Assembly: GCF_001425485.1 (NCBI RefSeq)
Contig: NZ_LMQW01000023.1
Coordinates: 248,457-312,456, forward strand
DNA: 64,000 bases
DNA from: Aureimonas sp. Leaf427
Lineage (GTDB): Bacteria > Pseudomonadota > Alphaproteobacteria > Rhizobiales > Rhizobiaceae
Reading direction: 5' to 3'
Part shown: in pieces, positions 39,545 to 48,502 of the stretch
Layout: each line of letters begins with the position of its first letter
How positions within the stretch are numbered: the first letter of the stretch is position 1
Notes under the pieces: generated by a model
Seen by the model: the letters and a program-made list of their open reading frames with translations, nothing else
Told to the model about the DNA's origin: nothing
The model's database searches: none
Made by a program: the position numbers and the translations under genes

Positions 39545-40735
39545 TTACCGATCGACCTCGCCGAAAACGATATCGAGCGAGCCGAGAATGGCCGAGACGT
39601 CCGCCAGCATATGCTTGCGGCACATGAAGTCCATGGCCTGGAGATGGGCGAATCCGGGCGCCTTGATCTTGCAGCGATGCGGCTTGTTCGTGCCGTCCGC
39701 CACCAGATACACGCCGAACTCGCCCTTCGGCGCCTCGACCGCGGCGTAGACCTCGCCGGCGGGAACGTGGAAGCCCTCGGTGTAGAGCTTGAAATGGTGG
39801 ATGAGCGCCTCCATCGAGCGCTTCATCTGGCCGCGCTTCGGAGGCACGACCTTGCCCTCGGTCGCCGAAACCGGGCCGACGCGCTCGGCACCGGACAGGC
39901 GCTCGACGCACTGCTTCATGATCTTCACCGATTCGCGCATCTCGATCATGCGGATCAGGTAGCGATCGAAACAGTCGCCGTTCTTGCCGACCGGGATGTC
40001 GAAATCCATCTCGTCGTAGCACTCGTAGGGCTGCGACTTGCGCAGGTCCCAGGCCGCGCCCGAACCGCGCACCATGACGCCGGAGAAGCCCAGCGCCCAG
40101 CAATCCTCGATCCCGATGACGCCGATATCGACATTGCGCTGCTTGAAGATGCGGTTGCCCGTCAGAAGGTCGTCGATGTCGTCGCAGACCTTGAGGAACG
40201 GATCGCACCAGGCGCCGATATCGTCGATCAGCTTCTGTGGCAGATCCTGGTGGACGCCGCCCGGGCGGAAATAGGCCGCGTGAAGGCGCGCGCCGGAGGC
40301 CCGCTCGTAGAAGACCATCAGCTTCTCGCGCTCCTCGAAGCCCCAGAGCGGCGGCGTGAGGGCGCCGACGTCCATGGCCTGGGTCGTGACATTGAGAAGA
40401 TGGGAGAGGATGCGGCCGATCTCGGAATAGAGCACGCGGATCAGCTGCGCGCGCTTGGGCACCGAAACCTCGGTCAGCTTCTCGATGGCCAGGCAGAACG
40501 CATGCTCCTGGTTCATCGGCGCCACGTAGTCGAGGCGGTCGAAATAGGGCAGTGCCTGGAGGTAGGTCTTCGCCTCGATCAGCTTTTCCGTGCCGCGATG
40601 AAGAAGGCCGATATGGGGGTCCACCCGCTCGACGATCTCGCCGTCGAGCTCCAGCACGAGGCGCAGAACGCCGTGCGCCGCCGGATGCTGCGGGCCGAAG
40701 TTGATGTTGAAGTTGCGGACGTCGATCTCGGCCAT
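39545..40735 (-). CDS. nuoD: NADH-quinone oxidoreductase subunit D
   Basis: 49-kDa type subunit (396 aa) that forms the quinone site with Nuo[18 protein letters not shown] near the N-terminus contains the quinone-site histidine, and MTQATMDVG-like ([12 protein letters not shown]) and [19 protein letters not shown] are family signatures. It is the separate NuoD, not a NuoCD fusion. Confidence 0.97.
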   Translation of the reverse strand: MAEIDVRNFNINFGPQHPAAHGVLRLVLELDGEIVERVDPHIGLLHRGTEKLIEAKTYLQALPYFDRLDYVAPMNQEHAFCLAIEKLTEVSVPKRAQLIRVLYSEIGRILSHLLNVTTQAMDVGALTPPLWGFEEREKLMVFYERASGARLHAAYFRPGGVHQDLPQKLIDDIGAWCDPFLKVCDDIDDLLTGNRIFKQRNVDIGVIGIEDCWALGFSGVMVRGSGAAWDLRKSQPYECYDEMDFDIPVGKNGDCFDRYLIRMIEMRESVKIMKQCVERLSGAERVGPVSATEGKVVPPKRGQMKRSMEALIHHFKLYTEGFHVPAGEVYAAVEAPKGEFGVYLVADGTNKPHRCKIKAPGFAHLQAMDFMCRKHMLADVSAILGSLDIVFGEVDR

Positions 40736-40739
40736 GGTC

Positions 40740-41174
40740 TCAAGCCCCTTCGCCGGTTACGGCGGCGATGAATTCTGCGCCCGTCATCTTCCGCGTCTCG
40801 TTGGCGAACGCGTAGAAACTCGGCTTCTCGTCGATGAAGATTTCGCTGGTCAAGGCGATGCCGCTCTGATCGTCCAGAGCCTGAAGGGCCAGGGCATGCG
40901 CCGAGCCGTCCTGCATGCGCCAGACGAGACTGGAGCCGCAGACGCGACAGAAGAGACGTTCGCCATAGTCCGAGGACCGGTAGATGCCGAGCGACGCCTC
41001 GTCGGCAAACGCGACGCTGTCGCACTCGACGGTCATGAACACCCCGCCCGACCATTTGCGGCACATGCTGCAATGGCAGACGCCGGCCTCGGCCGATCCG
41101 AGAACGGCATCCAGACGGACGGCGCCGCACAGGCACCCGCCCGACCGATTCAATCCCGGTCCGCCCCCAGCCAT
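40740..41174 (-). CDS. GFA/CENP-V-type zinc protein between nuoC and nuoD
   Basis: A 144-aa protein of the GFA (glutathione-dependent formaldehyde-activating enzyme-like) family. The zinc ligands are visible as [20 protein letters not shown] and FCRVCGSSL. Biochemical roles of this family are poorly known. I chose the ATG at 41174, three bases before the nuoC stop would end, instead of 41231 which overlaps nuoC further. It lies 4 bases before nuoD, so it is translated from the nuo mRNA. Its place in the operon is unusual. Confidence 0.85.
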   Translation of the reverse strand: MAGGGPGLNRSGGCLCGAVRLDAVLGSAEAGVCHCSMCRKWSGGVFMTVECDSVAFADEASLGIYRSSDYGERLFCRVCGSSLVWRMQDGSAHALALQALDDQSGIALTSEIFIDEKPSFYAFANETRKMTGAEFIAAVTGEGA

Positions 41175-41176
41175 GG

Positions 41177-41770
41177 TCAGTTCGCTTTCGACTTCTCGTC
41201 GCCGGGCAGCACGTAGTCCGTGCCCTCCCACGGAGACAGGAAGTCGAAGTTCCGGAACTCTTGCCGCAGCTCGACCGGCTCGTAGACGACCTGCTTCAGC
41301 GCTTCGTCGTAATGAACCTCGACGAAGCCGGTCAGGGGGAAATCCTTGCGGAGCGGATGGCCCTCGAAACCGTAGTCGGTGAGAATGCGCCGAAGGTCGG
41401 GATGCCCGGTGAAGAGAATGCCGTAGAGATCGTAGGCCTCGCGCTCGAACCAGTCGGCTCCGGCGAAGACGGGGGTCGCCGACGGCACCGGGTCATCCTC
41501 GCCCGTCGCGACCTTCACGCGGATGCGGGCGTTCCGGGTCGGCGACAGGAGATGGTAGACGACCTCGAAGCGCTGGACGCGACCGGGATAGTCGACCCCG
41601 CATATGTCGGTGAGATTGACGAAGGCCAGCGAAGGCTCGTCGCGCAGCACGGTGAGGACCCGGAGGATCTCGGCGGCCGGCACGACGATCGTCAGCTCGC
41701 CGAACTTCAGCGAGGAGGATGCGACGGCCTCGCCGAGGAGGCCCTGTACCTGTTCGGACAGTTCGTTCAT
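41177..41770 (-). CDS. nuoC: NADH-quinone oxidoreductase subunit C
   Basis: 30-kDa type subunit (197 aa) of the peripheral arm. The family signature ERE(V/A)[27 protein letters not shown] is present as [10 protein letters not shown] and its continuation, and the C-terminus has the usual [12 protein letters not shown]. Confidence 0.96.
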   Translation of the reverse strand: MNELSEQVQGLLGEAVASSSLKFGELTIVVPAAEILRVLTVLRDEPSLAFVNLTDICGVDYPGRVQRFEVVYHLLSPTRNARIRVKVATGEDDPVPSATPVFAGADWFEREAYDLYGILFTGHPDLRRILTDYGFEGHPLRKDFPLTGFVEVHYDEALKQVVYEPVELRQEFRNFDFLSPWEGTDYVLPGDEKSKAN

Positions 41771-41782
41771 CGCGGGCTCGCC

Positions 41783-42376
41783 TCAGCGCTCGATCGTGCC
41801 GGTGCGGCGGATCTTCTTCTGCAGAAGAAGCACGCCGTAGAGAAGCGCCTCCGCCGTCGGGGGACAGCCGGGCACGTAGATGTCGACCGGCACGACGCGA
41901 TCGCAGCCGCGCACCACCGAATAGGAGTAATGATAGTATCCGCCGCCATTGGCGCAGGAGCCCATCGAGATGACGTAGCGCGGCTCCGGCATCTGGTCGT
42001 AGACCTTGCGCAGGGCCGGGGCCATCTTGTTCGTCAGCGTTCCGGCCACGATCATGACGTCGGACTGGCGCGGGCTGGCGCGTGGCGCGAAGCCGAAGCG
42101 CTCGGCATCGTAGCGTGGCATCGACATCTGCATCATCTCGACCGCGCAGCAGGCGAGACCGAAGGTCATCCACATCAGCGAGCCCGTTCGGGCCCACTGG
42201 ATGAGATCCTCGGTCGAGGTGACGAGAAAGCCCTTGTCGGCCAGCTCTTCGTTGATGTCCGTCAGGAACGGGTCCTGCGCCGGGCGCACGAGAGCGCTGC
42301 CGGGAGCTGCTGCGGCCGATCCTTCGGCGAGCGGCGCACGCAGGAGGAGATCGCGGGTGCCGTCATTCAGTCCCAT
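41783..42376 (-). CDS. nuoB: NADH-quinone oxidoreductase subunit B
   Basis: Subunit that carries the terminal N2 [4Fe-4S] cluster (197 aa), with ligands in [22 protein letters not shown] and [12 protein letters not shown] chose the ATG at 42376 (MGLNDGTR), which overlaps the nuoA end by 10 bases; a start at 42397 is also open. An unusual N-terminal stretch of about 35 residues (rich in Ala, Ser and Pro) precedes the conserved core. Confidence 0.95.
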   Translation of the reverse strand: MGLNDGTRDLLLRAPLAEGSAAAAPGSALVRPAQDPFLTDINEELADKGFLVTSTEDLIQWARTGSLMWMTFGLACCAVEMMQMSMPRYDAERFGFAPRASPRQSDVMIVAGTLTNKMAPALRKVYDQMPEPRYVISMGSCANGGGYYHYSYSVVRGCDRVVPVDIYVPGCPPTAEALLYGVLLLQKKIRRTGTIER

Positions 42377-42741
42377 TCGAGGGCGCCTTTCTTCCATTCA
42401 TAGATGAAGCCGACCGTGAGGACGCCGAGAAACACCATCATCGACCAGAAACCGAACCAGCCCACCGCGCCGAACGTGGCGGCCCAGGGAAAGAGGAAGG
42501 CGACTTCCAGATCGAAGATGATGAAGAGGATCGAGACGAGATAGAATCGCACGTCGAACTTCATGCGCGAATCGTCGAAGGCGTCGAAGCCGCACTCGTA
42601 GGCCGAGAGTTTCTCGTCGTCAGGAGCCTTAAAGGCCAGAAGGAAGGGCGAGACCAGCAGCGCAAGGCCGATGAGAAGCGCCACCCCGACGAAGATGACG
42701 ATCGGGAGATAGGAAGCGAGAAGCTCGGGCACCGCGGCCAT
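42367..42741 (-). CDS. nuoA: NADH-quinone oxidoreductase subunit A
   Basis: First nuo gene (124 aa, three helices) with the conserved [22 protein letters not shown] segment. The Shine-Dalgarno-like GAGGG abuts the ATG at 42741 directly, whereas it lies 9 bases before a GTG three codons later (42732), so translation may start at that GTG. The operon promoter must be in the 771 bases upstream. Confidence 0.95.
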   Translation of the reverse strand: MAAVPELLASYLPIVIFVGVALLIGLALLVSPFLLAFKAPDDEKLSAYECGFDAFDDSRMKFDVRFYLVSILFIIFDLEVAFLFPWAATFGAVGWFGFWSMMVFLGVLTVGFIYEWKKGALEWD

Positions 42742-43483
42742 CCCTCGTGACGATACGGGATGGCACGTCGTTCCGTGCGCTCATCCGGCATCCATATTTT
42801 CAGCTTGTCCGATGAAGGTAAACCATCGGCGGACGCGTTCAATGCGACGCACGGCCACTGGCGCGCATCGCATTGCGGCGAGGACTAGACCCTTACCATT
42901 CCGGGCGCAAGATGACGGTCGCGCGCACCCGCCCACATCGGCCCCAAACTCGCCCTGCCCGGCCGTCGATCCGGCCCGGCACCAGCTTCGCCTCGCCCGC
43001 CGGCGTCGATAGGGTATCGTCCTCGACGAGGCCCTGCCGAAGCTGGGCGAGACGGTGACGCCCTGACGGAACCGGGTCGCAGGTTTGAAGGTCGGCGCAC
43101 GTCAAGGCGGAGGGTCGCGTCGCCGCGAATGGGGCACGGAGGCATGCCCGGCTGCATCGGGCGCCCGAACCGAGATACGCGACGCAGACCACATAACAGG
43201 CATCGGGACCGTCGCCTCCGAGCGAAGGTCGGCGTCGCATTCGTGGGAGGCAAGTCGGGTCGACATGGACGGCAGCCCCCCGCCGCAAAGCGCGGAAGCT
43301 CTGGCGATCGGAACGTCAGATTTACCTCGACGGCGATCGGTCGCAAACTGCTCGTCGGATTATCGCCAACTGCGGCCCGGCATCAGGCAAGTGCCATATG
43401 GCCGAATATCGCCTTGACCTCTCGTTGAAGCCAATGTCGAAATCGAAAATGATCTAAGAGGAGATTGTCACTGGAGAATTTCA
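42742..43483. other. Gap upstream of the nuo operon
   Basis: About 740 bases between nuoA and the hairpin behind tRNA-Asp. The leader of the nuo mRNA and its promoter should be in the first 200 bases, but I see no convincing -35/-10 pair. The reading frames in the rest are Arg/Cys-rich and look non-coding. Confidence 0.5.
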
Positions 43484-43512
43484 GTTCAAGCGATCTCTCG
43501 ATCGGCTTGAAC
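43484..43512 (-). terminator. Hairpin directly behind tRNA-Asp
   Basis: A long stem (CTTGAAC 43506-43512 with GTTCAAG 43484-43490, continued by GATCG/CGATC around a TCTC loop, with one bulged base) abuts the CCA end of tRNA-Asp. No T-run follows on the minus strand, so it may act as a processing or weak termination structure. Confidence 0.5.
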
Positions 43513-43589
43513 TGGCGCGAGTGACGGGGCTCGAACCCGCGACCTCCGGCGTGACAGGCCGGCACTCTAACCGACTGAGCTACACCCGC
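43513..43589 (-). tRNA. tRNA-Asp (anticodon GTC)
   Basis: A 77-base cloverleaf with encoded CCA. The 7-bp acceptor stem (GCGGGTG with CACTCGC, one G-T wobble), the D-arm TAGCTCAGTCGGTTAGA, the anticodon loop CTGTCAC (GTC) and the T-arm GGTTCGAGCC are all present. Confidence 0.97.
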
Positions 43590-43764
43590 GCTTGGCGCCG
43601 CTGGGCTGTCCCGGCGGCGTGAGTGGTCGTTTACGGAAGGCCGTTCGGAGTGTCAAGCGACCCTGCGAACCTTCCTCGGAAAATCGTCGTTTCGCATCGC
43701 ATTCATCCACAGGCCGGGCGCCCCAGCTTGCGAAAATGGGCGTGAAGCCCTATTCGGACGGCGG

Positions 43765-43840
43765 GGGCGATTAGCTCAGTTGGTAGAGCGCCTCGTTTAC
43801 ACCGAGGATGTCGGGAGTTCGAGTCTCTCATCGCCCACCA
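43765..43840 (+). tRNA. tRNA-Val (anticodon TAC)
   Basis: A 76-base cloverleaf with encoded CCA. Acceptor stem GGGCGAT pairs with ATCGCCC, the D-arm is TAGCTCAGTTGGTAGA, the anticodon loop TTTACAC gives TAC, and the T-arm is GAGTTCGAGTCTC. It marks the edge of the conserved region; from here on the accessory segment begins. Confidence 0.97.
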
Positions 43841-44243
43841 TTCCTACCGTCAAAATCTTCGAAACTCGCGTTGTGACGCTATCTGGTGCGTTAGTTCGCG
43901 CTGACGTTCGACCTTGGGCGCGCTCTCGGCCGAAGCGAGCGACCTTCGTTGCGCTCAGCGCCTGCGGACGCAGGTCATTTGGCATTGTTTGGAAAAACGG
44001 GCTTCGAACGATCGCTCGGACCGCGACGAGCGTGTTGCACCGCGATCGGTGAGCACAGCGGGTCGGGGGCGATGGTCGGGCCGGCCGTTAGACGGTCTGC
44101 GTAAGCTGCGATCTCGCGAGAATCCTGGTCGGAGCGCGACAACGCGTCGTTCGCAACCCGCAAAATGACGGGTTCGCAGGGAAGATCGCCTTCGTCACGG
44201 CCTAAACGCGCTTCTGCAGGACGGTGACGTTACCGTCGCGGCC
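43841..44243. other. Gap after tRNA-Val
   Basis: About 400 bases without a supported gene. I looked for a repeated tRNA-Val 3' end that would mark an integrated element and did not find one in the following sequence by eye. Confidence 0.45.
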
Positions 44244-44384
44244 TCAGCCGAAGGCGCACCAGGCGCCGAAGGCGACGACCGTCCAGAAGATGGTGGCGAA
44301 GACGGCTGCGTTGGCGAACCCGAGGGCCTCGGAGATCGGGGCGCGCGTGGTCGCTGGCATGTCTTCGGAAGTGAAACGGTCCAT
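44244..44384 (-). CDS. 46-residue single-pass membrane protein
   Basis: A short frame starting MDRFTSEDMPATTRAPISEA, with one hydrophobic segment (FANAAVFATIFWTVVAFGAW) near the C-terminus. A purine-rich GGGGGGA lies 5 bases before the ATG. I know no family; the shape (short polar N-terminus, one helix, few residues after it) suggests a small inner-membrane protein. It is isolated, with gaps on both sides. Confidence 0.5.
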   Translation of the reverse strand: MDRFTSEDMPATTRAPISEALGFANAAVFATIFWTVVAFGAWCAFG

Positions 44385-44901
44385 GTTGTCCCCCCACGTC
44401 AGACGGTTTTCTCACAGAGGCGTTTCGACTTCTTAAATCTCGGTCGTTTCATCGCCTGCGATCGTCGGACGGTCGATAGTCACGGCATAGGCCTACGCGA
44501 GACTGACCAAGCGGCAATCGAAGCTTGACGGAGCATCGCTGGAATCCCCTCTGATTCGGCGAAGGCGGGATTGGGGCCGGGCTCCTGCCGCCGGGGGGGG
44601 GGCGTATCGCCATTCGATCGGACAGAGTTCTACCGAAGAGGCGTCGCCGTTCTTCGGGCTACACGTCATGAAGCCTGGAGGAAGCCCTGACGGCAGGTGT
44701 TCCGTTCTCGATCCGTCGAGGATGCCGTTGGGCGTACGTAAGAAGACCGTAACTGAGAGATAGGTGCCGATCTCGTCGATCCGCCTCATCGGGTATTGGC
44801 CGACGATTGACGGGACGCCTGCGCCGAGACGTGAAGGCCGGTCTTCATCCCGGCGTCTTCAAGCGCGCGTGGATCGAGACGCGCGGTAGCGACCCTCTTC
44901 T
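44385..44901. other. Gap with a 10-G homopolymer
   Basis: About 515 bases without a supported gene. A run of ten G lies at 44593-44602, within otherwise mixed sequence. The region is downstream of the oxidoreductase gene that ends at 44902. Confidence 0.45.
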
Positions 44902-46032
44902 CTACATCCAGAACGGCGCGTCTCGCTCTTCGATGCCCAGCTTCCGCGAGACGCTTGCCGCAATGGCGAGGGACGAGGTGAGGCCGGGGGATTCGATGCC
45001 GAAGAGATTGACCAGCCCGTCGAGACCGTGGGCCTCGGGTCCGTCGATGCGGAAGTCGGCCGCGGCCTCGCCGGGGCCCGACAGCTTTGCGCGAATGCCG
45101 GAATAGGCAGGGGCCATCTTTTCGGGGTCGATGGCGGACCAGATCTTGCGGGCGGCTTCGACGAAGGAGACCTTTCGGCCGGCATCCACGCCGTAGGCGA
45201 TCTCGTCGATCCACTCGACGTCCGGTCCGAAGCGTGCGGCGCCGGCCATGTCGAAGGTCAAATGCGTGCCGAGCCCGCCTGGAACCGGAACCGGATAGAT
45301 CAGCCGCGAGAAGGGCATCGCTCCACTATAGGCGAAGTAGTGGCCGCGGGCGTAGCGCACCTTCGGGACGTGACGGGGGTCGAGGCCCTCGGTGGCAGCG
45401 GCGACGGCATGCGCCGTCAGGCCTGCGGCGTTGACGACGCGACGCGCGACGACCGTCGGCTCCTCTTCCCCTTCCAGATGGACGCCCCATCCCTCCGGCT
45501 GGCGCGACAGGGCCGTGACGCGGGTCGATCCGCAGAATTCGGCCCCTCGGCTCTCCGCAAATCCCAGCAGAGAGAGCATGAAGGCATGGGAATCGACGAT
45601 GCCCGTCGAGGGCGAGAGGAGCGCCTGCGCGCAGTCGAGTTCGGGTTCGAGCGCCCTCGCCTCGGCCGAAGTCAGCCGACGCAGATCCTCGACGCCGGCC
45701 GCCAGCGCGTTTTCCTCGATCGTGTCGAGGGTTGCGGCCTGATCCGGCGTCGCCGCGAAGATCAGCTTGCCGATCCGGCGATGCGGCACGCCGAAGGTCT
45801 CGCAATAGCGATACATCAGGTGGCGGCCGCGAACGCAGAGCTCGGCCTTCAGCGGCGTCCCGTTGTAATAGATGCCCGCGTGGACAACCTCGCTGTTGCG
45901 GGAGCTGGTCCAGGTTCCGAACGAGCGCTCTCCGTCGACGATCATCGTCTTCAAGCCGGCGCTGGCCAGCGCGGCCGCCGAGGCGAGGCCGACGACTCCG
46001 GCGCCCAACACGACCACATCGAAATCTGCCAT
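44902..46032 (-). CDS. FAD-dependent oxidoreductase, L-2-hydroxyglutarate oxidase-like
   Basis: A 376-aa DAO-family flavoprotein. The N-terminal dinucleotide-binding GAGVVGLASAAALA and the flavin-contact segment SSRNSEVVHAGIYY are present; the latter, with LCVRGRHLMYRYC and GLVNLFGIESPGLTSSLAIA, resembles the LhgO/L2HGDH family, which oxidises L-2-hydroxyglutarate to 2-oxoglutarate. The substrate assignment is inference by resemblance. It stands alone, divergent from the polysaccharide cluster. Confidence 0.85.
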   Translation of the reverse strand: MADFDVVVLGAGVVGLASAAALASAGLKTMIVDGERSFGTWTSSRNSEVVHAGIYYNGTPLKAELCVRGRHLMYRYCETFGVPHRRIGKLIFAATPDQAATLDTIEENALAAGVEDLRRLTSAEARALEPELDCAQALLSPSTGIVDSHAFMLSLLGFAESRGAEFCGSTRVTALSRQPEGWGVHLEGEEEPTVVARRVVNAAGLTAHAVAAATEGLDPRHVPKVRYARGHYFAYSGAMPFSRLIYPVPVPGGLGTHLTFDMAGAARFGPDVEWIDEIAYGVDAGRKVSFVEAARKIWSAIDPEKMAPAYSGIRAKLSGPGEAAADFRIDGPEAHGLDGLVNLFGIESPGLTSSLAIAASVSRKLGIEERDAPFWM

Positions 46033-46866
46033 CAGATTCTCCGACTGCTGGAGCGAAGGAAACGCCGGACTGTGCGGGAAGACTCGAGACCCGAGCGGCG
46101 CGCATGTCGCGGGCGACCGGACGGCAACGCTTTAGCCGAACCGCTCCCGGCGCAAAAGCAGCCTCGGCACGTCGACCCTTTGCCCGGCTCCGACGATCGT
46201 GTCGCACCTGATGCAAGAGCGGCATTTCTGAAGGTCGGCGGTCTTCGTTCCGGGGCCGCCTACGCAAATTCAGCGTTTCGCATCCTCGTCCCGTTTCGGC
46301 GCAAATTCGGATCGAGAAAGGCCAACCCGTTCCGAAATGCGGCACCAGCGCGATCGGCTCCGTGTCTCCGGCAACGCTCCGCAAAAGCTTGCGTCCCGGT
46401 GTTTCCGGGCGGTCGCGATGCCGGTTCGCATCGATCGGGGCGCGTGTGCGCCAATGCAGACCCATGGCTCATTCCCGGACGACCACCGACGCGCGCTCCT
46501 CGGACGGACGGCTGCCGATGTGTTTCCACGACCTGTGGCGCACCAAGGCAACCTGGGGCGAAGCCTTGAAAAGGATGGACTTTCGGGACCGGAACCCTGA
46601 AGATTAAGTCTGATCGAAGGTGGACCGAGACCAGTTCATGAAATGGGCCTAAAGTCCCTGCATCATGAACATGAAACGGCGGAATTCGAAGAGGCCCGCA
46701 GTTGTCGGGTTCGGGCATGGCGGACGTATTTCTTCCGCAAAGCCCATTCTTTCGGTATCGAATGGAGTTGCGTGTCGCCATGTTACAGGGAATCGAAGCC
46801 GCGTTGCGTTCTATCCTTGAAAGATCAGGCTCGGTCGAATCGGCCTCGGGCGAGATACCGGCACGC
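46033..46866. other. Divergent gap before the polysaccharide cluster
   Basis: About 830 bases separating the oxidoreductase from the export gene. No frame has recognisable family sequence. The region from about 46600 to 46830 is AT-richer and likely contains the promoter and leader of the exopolysaccharide genes. Confidence 0.45.
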
Positions 46867-48228
46867 ATGTCTCCGACGGCGCGCGTTCGAACGGGCGCGG
46901 CGTTTCGCGCGGTTCTCGGCCTGCCGCTCGTAGCCCTCCCCTTCGTCGCGTTCGCCAGCGCGTCGGCGGCCGATGCCTACCGGCTCGTGCCGGAGGACAA
47001 GGTGACGCTTCGCGTCGTCGAATGGCGCTCGACGGAGGCCCGGTACGAGCCGCTGGAGGCCCTGAACGGGCTCTACAAGATCGACGATTCCGGCAATGCG
47101 TCGATCCCGCTCGTCGGGGAGATCAAGGCGGAAGGGCGGACCACGACCGAATTGTCCGCCGAGATCGCCGCGGCGCTCAGCAAGGGCGGCGGGTCCTCGA
47201 TGCGCTCCTTCATCTCGCTCGAGATCACCGAGCATGCACCGGTCTTCCTCACCGGCGCGATCAAGACGCCCGGAAAGTTTCCCTTCGAGGTCGGCATGAC
47301 GGTGCTGAAGGCGGTCAGCGTGGCCGGCGGCATCGAGACGCGCGGCGACAACATGTTCCTCAATTACGAGCGCGATCGCATCCAGGCGGCAGGTGCCCTG
47401 CGCACCGCCAGCATCGATCAGCGCGGTCTCCTCCTGCGCGCCGCACGGCTGCGGGCCGAGATCGCCGGCGAGACCAGCTTCAAGATGCCGCCGCAGCTGG
47501 AAGGCGTCGAGAACGCCAAGGCCCAGGCCGACGACGAACTCAACCTGATGCGCCTGCGTCAGGTCGAGCTGGACAGCCAGCAGGAGGCCGCCAAGGACCT
47601 CAACACGCTCTACGAGCAGGAAATCGTCACGCTCCAGGCCAAGATCGTCGCGCAGCAGCGCGAGATCGAGCTGGCCGAGAAGGTTCTGAAGGCCGGCGAG
47701 AGCCTCGCCTCGAAGGGTCTGACGGTCAATTCGCGGCAGTTCGAGCTGGAGCGCTCCGTTGCGGCCGCGCGCGGCGGGCTGCTCGATTTCGAGATCGCCT
47801 TGACCAAGGCGCGTCAGGCTCTCGCCGAGAATGCGCGCGACACCGCGCGGATTACGAACACGCGCAATGCCGAAAACCAGCTGGAGCTGAACCAGGTGGA
47901 ACTGGCGCTGCGCAAGTCGGAACTGGACATGCAGGTGTCGCAGCTTCTGGGCAACCAGGCGGGCATCGAGACCGAACGCCTGAAGCTCGAAGATCGCAAG
48001 ATCAGCGACATGGAGCCGGAATACGAGATCGTCCGCCGCAACACGGACGGGACCTACGCGACGCTCGCGGCGACGGAAACGACCGAGCTGCAGCCCCACG
48101 ACCTCGTTCGCATCAAGTTCGGGCTCGGCGGTCCCGCTGCCGGCAACACCGCCGCGGCGCCGGCCGGCCAGCGCGTCGGGCAGGCGAGCGGGGCTCAGAC
48201 GCCCCAATCCGCTTCGACCGACTTCTGA
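46867..48228 (+). CDS. Polysaccharide export protein (ExoF/Wza-like)
   Basis: Exported protein of the polysaccharide export family (453 aa from the chosen start). A signal peptide spans ~1-34 (basic MSPTARVRTGAAFR, hydrophobic core AVLGLPLVALPFVAFA, cleavage near ASA-ADA). Then come a Poly_export domain (YRLVPEDKVTLRVVEW ... VPLVGEI-like), an SLBB-like domain (APVFLTGAIKTPGKFPF) and a long coiled coil at ~160-370 (KDLNTLYEQEIVTLQAKIVAQQ region). This matches rhizobial ExoF rather than the short lipoprotein Wza: no lipobox cysteine. In-frame ATGs at 46702, 46762 and 46780 would bury the signal peptide, so 46867 is preferred. Confidence 0.85.
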   Translation: MSPTARVRTGAAFRAVLGLPLVALPFVAFASASAADAYRLVPEDKVTLRVVEWRSTEARYEPLEALNGLYKIDDSGNASIPLVGEIKAEGRTTTELSAEIAAALSKGGGSSMRSFISLEITEHAPVFLTGAIKTPGKFPFEVGMTVLKAVSVAGGIETRGDNMFLNYERDRIQAAGALRTASIDQRGLLLRAARLRAEIAGETSFKMPPQLEGVENAKAQADDELNLMRLRQVELDSQQEAAKDLNTLYEQEIVTLQAKIVAQQREIELAEKVLKAGESLASKGLTVNSRQFELERSVAAARGGLLDFEIALTKARQALAENARDTARITNTRNAENQLELNQVELALRKSELDMQVSQLLGNQAGIETERLKLEDRKISDMEPEYEIVRRNTDGTYATLAATETTELQPHDLVRIKFGLGGPAAGNTAAAPAGQRVGQASGAQTPQSASTDF

Positions 48229-48236
48229 TTTAAAGC

Positions 48237-48267
48237 CCGCCGCCGCGATCCCCGATCGCGGCGGCGG
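48237..48267 (+). terminator. Long GC hairpin after the export gene
   Basis: A perfect 14-bp stem (48237-48250 with 48254-48267) and a 3-base loop start 9 bases after the stop. No T-run follows, so it could be a 3' stability element or a partial terminator between the export gene and the next glycosyltransferase. Confidence 0.6.
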
Positions 48268-48502
48268 CCGGCCGACAGCGACCGATCCGTCTCCAAGGCC
48301 AACCGCATCTCTTGGCCAAACGGCGCGGCACATTCCCTGGCCCTTGGACCATCCTCCGCTCGCCTCGGTGGCGCAGCCCCTTCATAGCGCTGTCGATGCC
48401 GCACATCGGGTCGGGAACACACCTCCTGTGGTCGCGTCGCCCAGCGTTCAGCCCATCTCAAAGCCGCAGGCCGCCAGCGCGCAGCGGACGAGGAGACCGA
48501 TC

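Noticed and set aside
42893-43288. 131-codon minus-strand frame between nuoA and tRNA-Asp
   Set aside because: High Arg/Cys/Pro content, no ribosome binding site, no domain features.
43841-44243. Possible attachment-site repeat of the tRNA-Val 3' end
   Set aside because: No second copy of the tRNA 3' sequence was found by eye in the accessory region, and no integrase gene is present.
46260-46868. 202-codon minus-strand frame in the gap before the export gene
   Set aside because: Arg/Pro/Gly-rich shadow-like composition, no family motif, and it crosses the start of the export gene.
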